Source of the DNA: JAPLJC01 sp963697965
Lineage (GTDB): Bacteria > Desulfobacterota > Desulfobaccia > Desulfobaccales > 0-14-0-80-60-11
Reading direction: 5' to 3'
Length of the DNA stretch: 64,000 bases
Assembly: GCA_963697965.1 (NCBI GenBank)
Contig: OY969108.1
Location: forward strand, 2,728,001-2,792,000
Each line of letters opens with the position of its first letter. Positions within the stretch are counted from its first letter, which is position 1. Shown here piece by piece: positions 61,533 to 64,000 of this stretch. Both the position numbers and the translations under genes were made by a program. Below the pieces are notes generated by a model. That model was not told the origin of the DNA. It worked only from the letters and a program-made list of their open reading frames with translations, and ran no database searches.

Positions 61533-61817
61533 ATGCAGACCCAGCGGCAAATGATCAAAGAATTGTTGCTGGAGGGCGAATTCTCCAGTCTGGAGCTCTC
61601 CCAGCGCCTCTCCTTGCCGGAGAAGGAGGTGCTGGACCACCTGGCGCACATCGCCCTGGCCCCGGGGCCCGGTTGCCGGTTCCGTACCAAACCGGCGGTC
61701 TGCAAAAACTGCGGCTTTGCCTTCAAGAAACGCGAGCGCCTCAGCACCCCCTCCCGCTGCCCTCTCTGCCACCGGGAATCTATCAGTCGGCCGCGCTTCG
61801 CTCTGGTGCGCCGATAA
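61533..61817 (+). CDS. predicted regulator with HTH and zinc ribbon
   Basis: The 94-residue protein starts MQTQRQMIKELLLEGEFSSLELSQRL with a winged-helix part, then a zinc ribbon VCKNCGFAFKKRERL and RCPLCHRESI. This is the architecture of the COG3357 group of predicted transcriptional regulators. ATG at 61533 is preferred to longer in-frame starts within sodC. It may be co-transcribed with sodC. Confidence 0.75.
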   Translation: MQTQRQMIKELLLEGEFSSLELSQRLSLPEKEVLDHLAHIALAPGPGCRFRTKPAVCKNCGFAFKKRERLSTPSRCPLCHRESISRPRFALVRR

Positions 61818-61819
61818 GG

Positions 61820-61891
61820 CAGGGGTTAGGGGATAGGGGTCAGGGGCTGGGTTAGAAATCCTTACCACTAATCCCTAACCCCTAACCCCTG
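61820..61891. terminator. long inverted repeat with four G4 runs, between convergent genes
   Basis: The arm 61820-61838 pairs with 61873-61891 at 18 of 19 positions. TCTTTTATT follows on the plus strand, so it can end the regulator transcript. The left side has four GGGG runs with 3-base loops (61822-61846), an ideal G-quadruplex pattern. The right arm almost touches the glmS stop at 61899. Confidence 0.65.
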
Positions 61892-61898
61892 TCTTTTA

Positions 61899-63728
61899 TT
61901 ATTCCACCGTGACGCTCTTGGCCAGATTGCGGGGTTGGTCCACGTCGGTGCCCCGCAGGTCGGCAATGTGATAGGCCAGCAGTTGCAAGGGGGTCACCAG
62001 GACGGTCGGGGAGAGGTCCAGGGGCACCTGGGGCACCGGAATCACGCTCTCCACCCGCTCCTGGACCTGGTAATTGTCGGTTTCCGTGAGGGCGATGACG
62101 CGCCCGCCCCGGGCCGTCACCTCTTCGATGTTTCCCCTGACCTTTTCCAGCACCGGGCTCCGGGTAGCCAGGACCACCACCGGCATCTCCCGGTCGATAA
62201 GGGCAATGGGGCCATGTTTCATCTCCCCGGCGGCGTAACCTTCGGCGTGGATATAGGAGATTTCCTTGAGTTTCAAGGCCCCCTCCAGGGCGATGGGATA
62301 ATGGAGCCCCCGCCCCAGGTAGAGGAAGTTGCGGGCTTCCATGTAGCGCCGGGCGGTCTCCCGGATCTGTTGGTCCAGGTCCAGGACCTCCTGGACCCAA
62401 GTGGGCAACTTCAATAATTCCTGGAGGCGCCGCCGCACCTGATCTCGGGTAATCGTGCCGACGCGGCTGGCCAGAAACAGGGAGATGAGGTAGAGGGCCA
62501 CCAACTGGGTGGTGAAGGCCTTGGTGGAGGCCACCCCGATCTCGGGGCCGGCGTGGGTGTAAAAGACCGCGTCGGCCTCCCGGGCGATGCTGGAACCCAC
62601 CGCGTTGACAATGGCCAGGGTCTTGGCCCCCAGTTCCTTGCCGGCCAGGAGCCCGGCCCGGGTGTCAGCGGTCTCCCCGGATTGGGAGATAGGAATCAAC
62701 AGGGTCTGGGAATCGACCAGGGGCTGGCGGTAACGGAATTCGGAGCCCAGGTCCACCTCCACCGGCAGGCGGCTCAGGCTCTCGATCAGAATCTTACCCA
62801 CCATGGCGGCATGGTAGGAGGTGCCGCAGGCTACCAGAAAGATCTTGCGCAGCTTCTTGATATCCTTATTGGAGAAGGCGATCTCCTCTAAGATCACCTC
62901 TCCCAGGTCGGGGTCGATCCGGCCCCTGAAGGTGTCGATCAAGGCAAGGGGCTGCTCGAAGATCTCCTTTTTCATGAAGTGTTTGTAGCCCGCCTTCTCC
63001 GCCATGGCCGGGCTCCAGGAGATTTGGTGCACCTGGCGGCTAACCGGCTGCCCGTCCCGCCCCAGCACGGCAAAGTCACTATCCTTGAGAACCACCAGGT
63101 CGTGGTCTTCCAGAAAGATCACCCGCCGGGTATACGGCAGGATGGCGGGAATATCGGAGGCCAGAAAATATTCCCCCTCCCCCAACCCCAGGATCAGGGG
63201 ACTCTCCTTGCGGGCCGCCACCAGCATCCGGGGCTCATTAGAGTTGACCATGACCAGGGCGTAGGATCCCCGGATGGACTCCAGGGAGAGGCGCACCGCC
63301 TCCAGGTATTCCGCCCCCTGGCGCAAATTCTTGACGATGAGGTGCGAGACGATCTCCGTGTCCGTTTCCGATGAGAAGTGGTGGCCTTCCTTGATCAGAT
63401 CTTCCTTGAGGTCCAGATAGTTCTCGATGATGCCGTTGTGAACCACGGCGATGGAGTCCACCAGGTGGGGATGGGCATTGGCCTCGGAGGGGCGGCCATG
63501 GGTGGCCCAGCGGGTATGGCCGATGCCCACCTGGCCGGGCAGGGGATGCCGGCTTAATAACTTTTCCAGTTCCGCCAGTTTACCCAGGCTGCGGCGAATA
63601 TCTATGGAGTGATCGCTGATCACCGCCATCCCGGCGGAATCGTAGCCTCGATACTCCAGGCGCTTGAGGCCGTCCAGGATGATGGGCATGGCCTCCCGGG
63701 GCCCCAGATAACCGATGATGCCGCACAT
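61899..63728 (-). CDS. glmS: glucosamine-fructose-6-phosphate aminotransferase
   Basis: The 609-residue enzyme makes glucosamine 6-phosphate for peptidoglycan and LPS. The N-terminal amidotransferase starts MCGIIGYLGP with the Cys1 nucleophile, then GHTRWATHGRPSEANAHPH and VHNGIIENY. Two SIS domains follow: ACGTSYHAAMVGK and SQSGETADT, and the C-terminus LAKSVTVE with the active Lys. glmU lies upstream on the same strand. Confidence 0.95.
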   Translation of the reverse strand: MCGIIGYLGPREAMPIILDGLKRLEYRGYDSAGMAVISDHSIDIRRSLGKLAELEKLLSRHPLPGQVGIGHTRWATHGRPSEANAHPHLVDSIAVVHNGIIENYLDLKEDLIKEGHHFSSETDTEIVSHLIVKNLRQGAEYLEAVRLSLESIRGSYALVMVNSNEPRMLVAARKESPLILGLGEGEYFLASDIPAILPYTRRVIFLEDHDLVVLKDSDFAVLGRDGQPVSRQVHQISWSPAMAEKAGYKHFMKKEIFEQPLALIDTFRGRIDPDLGEVILEEIAFSNKDIKKLRKIFLVACGTSYHAAMVGKILIESLSRLPVEVDLGSEFRYRQPLVDSQTLLIPISQSGETADTRAGLLAGKELGAKTLAIVNAVGSSIAREADAVFYTHAGPEIGVASTKAFTTQLVALYLISLFLASRVGTITRDQVRRRLQELLKLPTWVQEVLDLDQQIRETARRYMEARNFLYLGRGLHYPIALEGALKLKEISYIHAEGYAAGEMKHGPIALIDREMPVVVLATRSPVLEKVRGNIEEVTARGGRVIALTETDNYQVQERVESVIPVPQVPLDLSPTVLVTPLQLLAYHIADLRGTDVDQPRNLAKSVTVE

Positions 63729-63884
63729 AATTATCTCCCTTGCAGCAAACGCTGGTCAGTAGCGAATTGCCGTTAAGTCTGGTTGCTGAATGGATGACCA
63801 CGAACCCGGCCGCTAAATCCCGGCTATCCCCCATTCCCAGACCAACTTGAATTTCAGACAAGAAACTGGCCACTGACTACTGGC

Positions 63885-64000
63885 CTATTTCTTCTTTTTC
63901 TTGCCGCCGAGGCGGCGCTCCAGGTTCACCTGCCGGGCCCGGGAGATGGCCAGTTTGCCCGGCGGCACGTCTTGGGTGATGGTGGAGCCGGCCCCGACAT
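63885..64000 (-). CDS. glmU: GlmU C-terminus (partial, cut by window edge)
   Basis: The last 37 residues read VGAGSTITQDVPPGKLAISR, then ARQVNLERRL and a Lys-rich tail, the end of the left-handed beta-helix acetyltransferase domain of GlmU. It makes UDP-N-acetylglucosamine from the GlmS product. The gene precedes glmS by about 155 bases in the same direction, a common operon. Confidence 0.88.
   Translation of the reverse strand, partial: VGAGSTITQDVPPGKLAISRARQVNLERRLGGKKKKK

Overview
The window is a high-G+C chromosomal segment that reads like an anaerobic deltaproteobacterium (Desulfobacterota, possibly near Desulfobacca/Syntrophobacterales). The reasons are gene content and order: a DsrK/HdrD-like Fe-S protein with an in-frame UGA (probable selenocysteine), rubrerythrin next to a PerR-like Fur protein, CarD, RNase Y followed by YmdB, a FlhG/MinD-like ATPase and several small Cys-rich proteins. 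There is no rRNA, so the taxonomic placement is inference. Most of the window is core genome. Accessory or decaying patches are visible at 5.1-6.4 kb, 27.7-32 kb and 60.7 kb.

Layout: 0-5 kb holds a membrane polyferredoxin with a CXXC micro-protein, ihfA, a shrunken ychF-like ORF, carD, a PIN/TRAM membrane protein and an RluD-type pseudouridine synthase. At 5.1-6.4 kb an A+T-rich stand-alone HsdR_N-type nuclease sits inside a perfect 13-bp inverted repeat. 6.5-19.5 kb holds coaE, rho, a zinc-ribbon protein, an MBL hydrolase, an orphan CoA-transferase beta-like subunit, two tandem class II amidotransferases, a DUF6600 secreted protein, eno, a PagL-like lipid A deacylase, perR-rubrerythrin and rnc. 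20-27.7 kb holds a stand-alone HD-GYP protein, fur-feoA, recD2, zapB-zapA (possible 6S RNA), rny and ymdB.

27.7-37 kb is the accessory-looking part. It has a RES-domain remnant, a protease-TPR gene broken by three single-base frameshifts, a HicBA-type toxin-antitoxin pair whose antitoxin is fused to a MerR-type DNA-binding domain, and a co-directional set of four genes (degenerate Prim-Pol-like protein, PilZ-like membrane protein, MinD/FlhG-like ATPase, AAA+ ATPase) that I cannot match to a described system.

37-46 kb holds a BI-1 family protein, thiL, two flavin-reductase-like proteins, two Cys-rich mini-proteins, a frameshifted endonuclease V, an aldehyde dehydrogenase, the selenocysteine-type HdrD-like gene with a plausible SECIS hairpin and a strong terminator, and a NifX-like protein with a zinc-ribbon partner. 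46-50.6 kb holds prfB with its +1 frameshift site, then cobU-cobT-cobS on the minus strand diverging from cobO: the late steps of cobalamin assembly. 50.7-57 kb holds an SGNH-like membrane protein, amrS, tRNA-His, an acetoacetyl-CoA synthetase-like ligase and small proteins. 57-61 kb is a zinc-homeostasis block (zur-like regulator, substrate-binding protein, ATPase, permease) ending in a fragment of a second substrate-binding protein. Then come sodC, an HTH/zinc-ribbon regulator, glmS and the C-terminus of glmU at the window edge.

Three metal/redox regulators of the Fur family occur, each beside matching targets: PerR-like with rubrerythrin, Fur-like with feoA, Zur-like with the zinc ABC transporter. 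Several genes are broken by one-base changes, some in G runs, so assembly error must be excluded before calling them pseudogenes.
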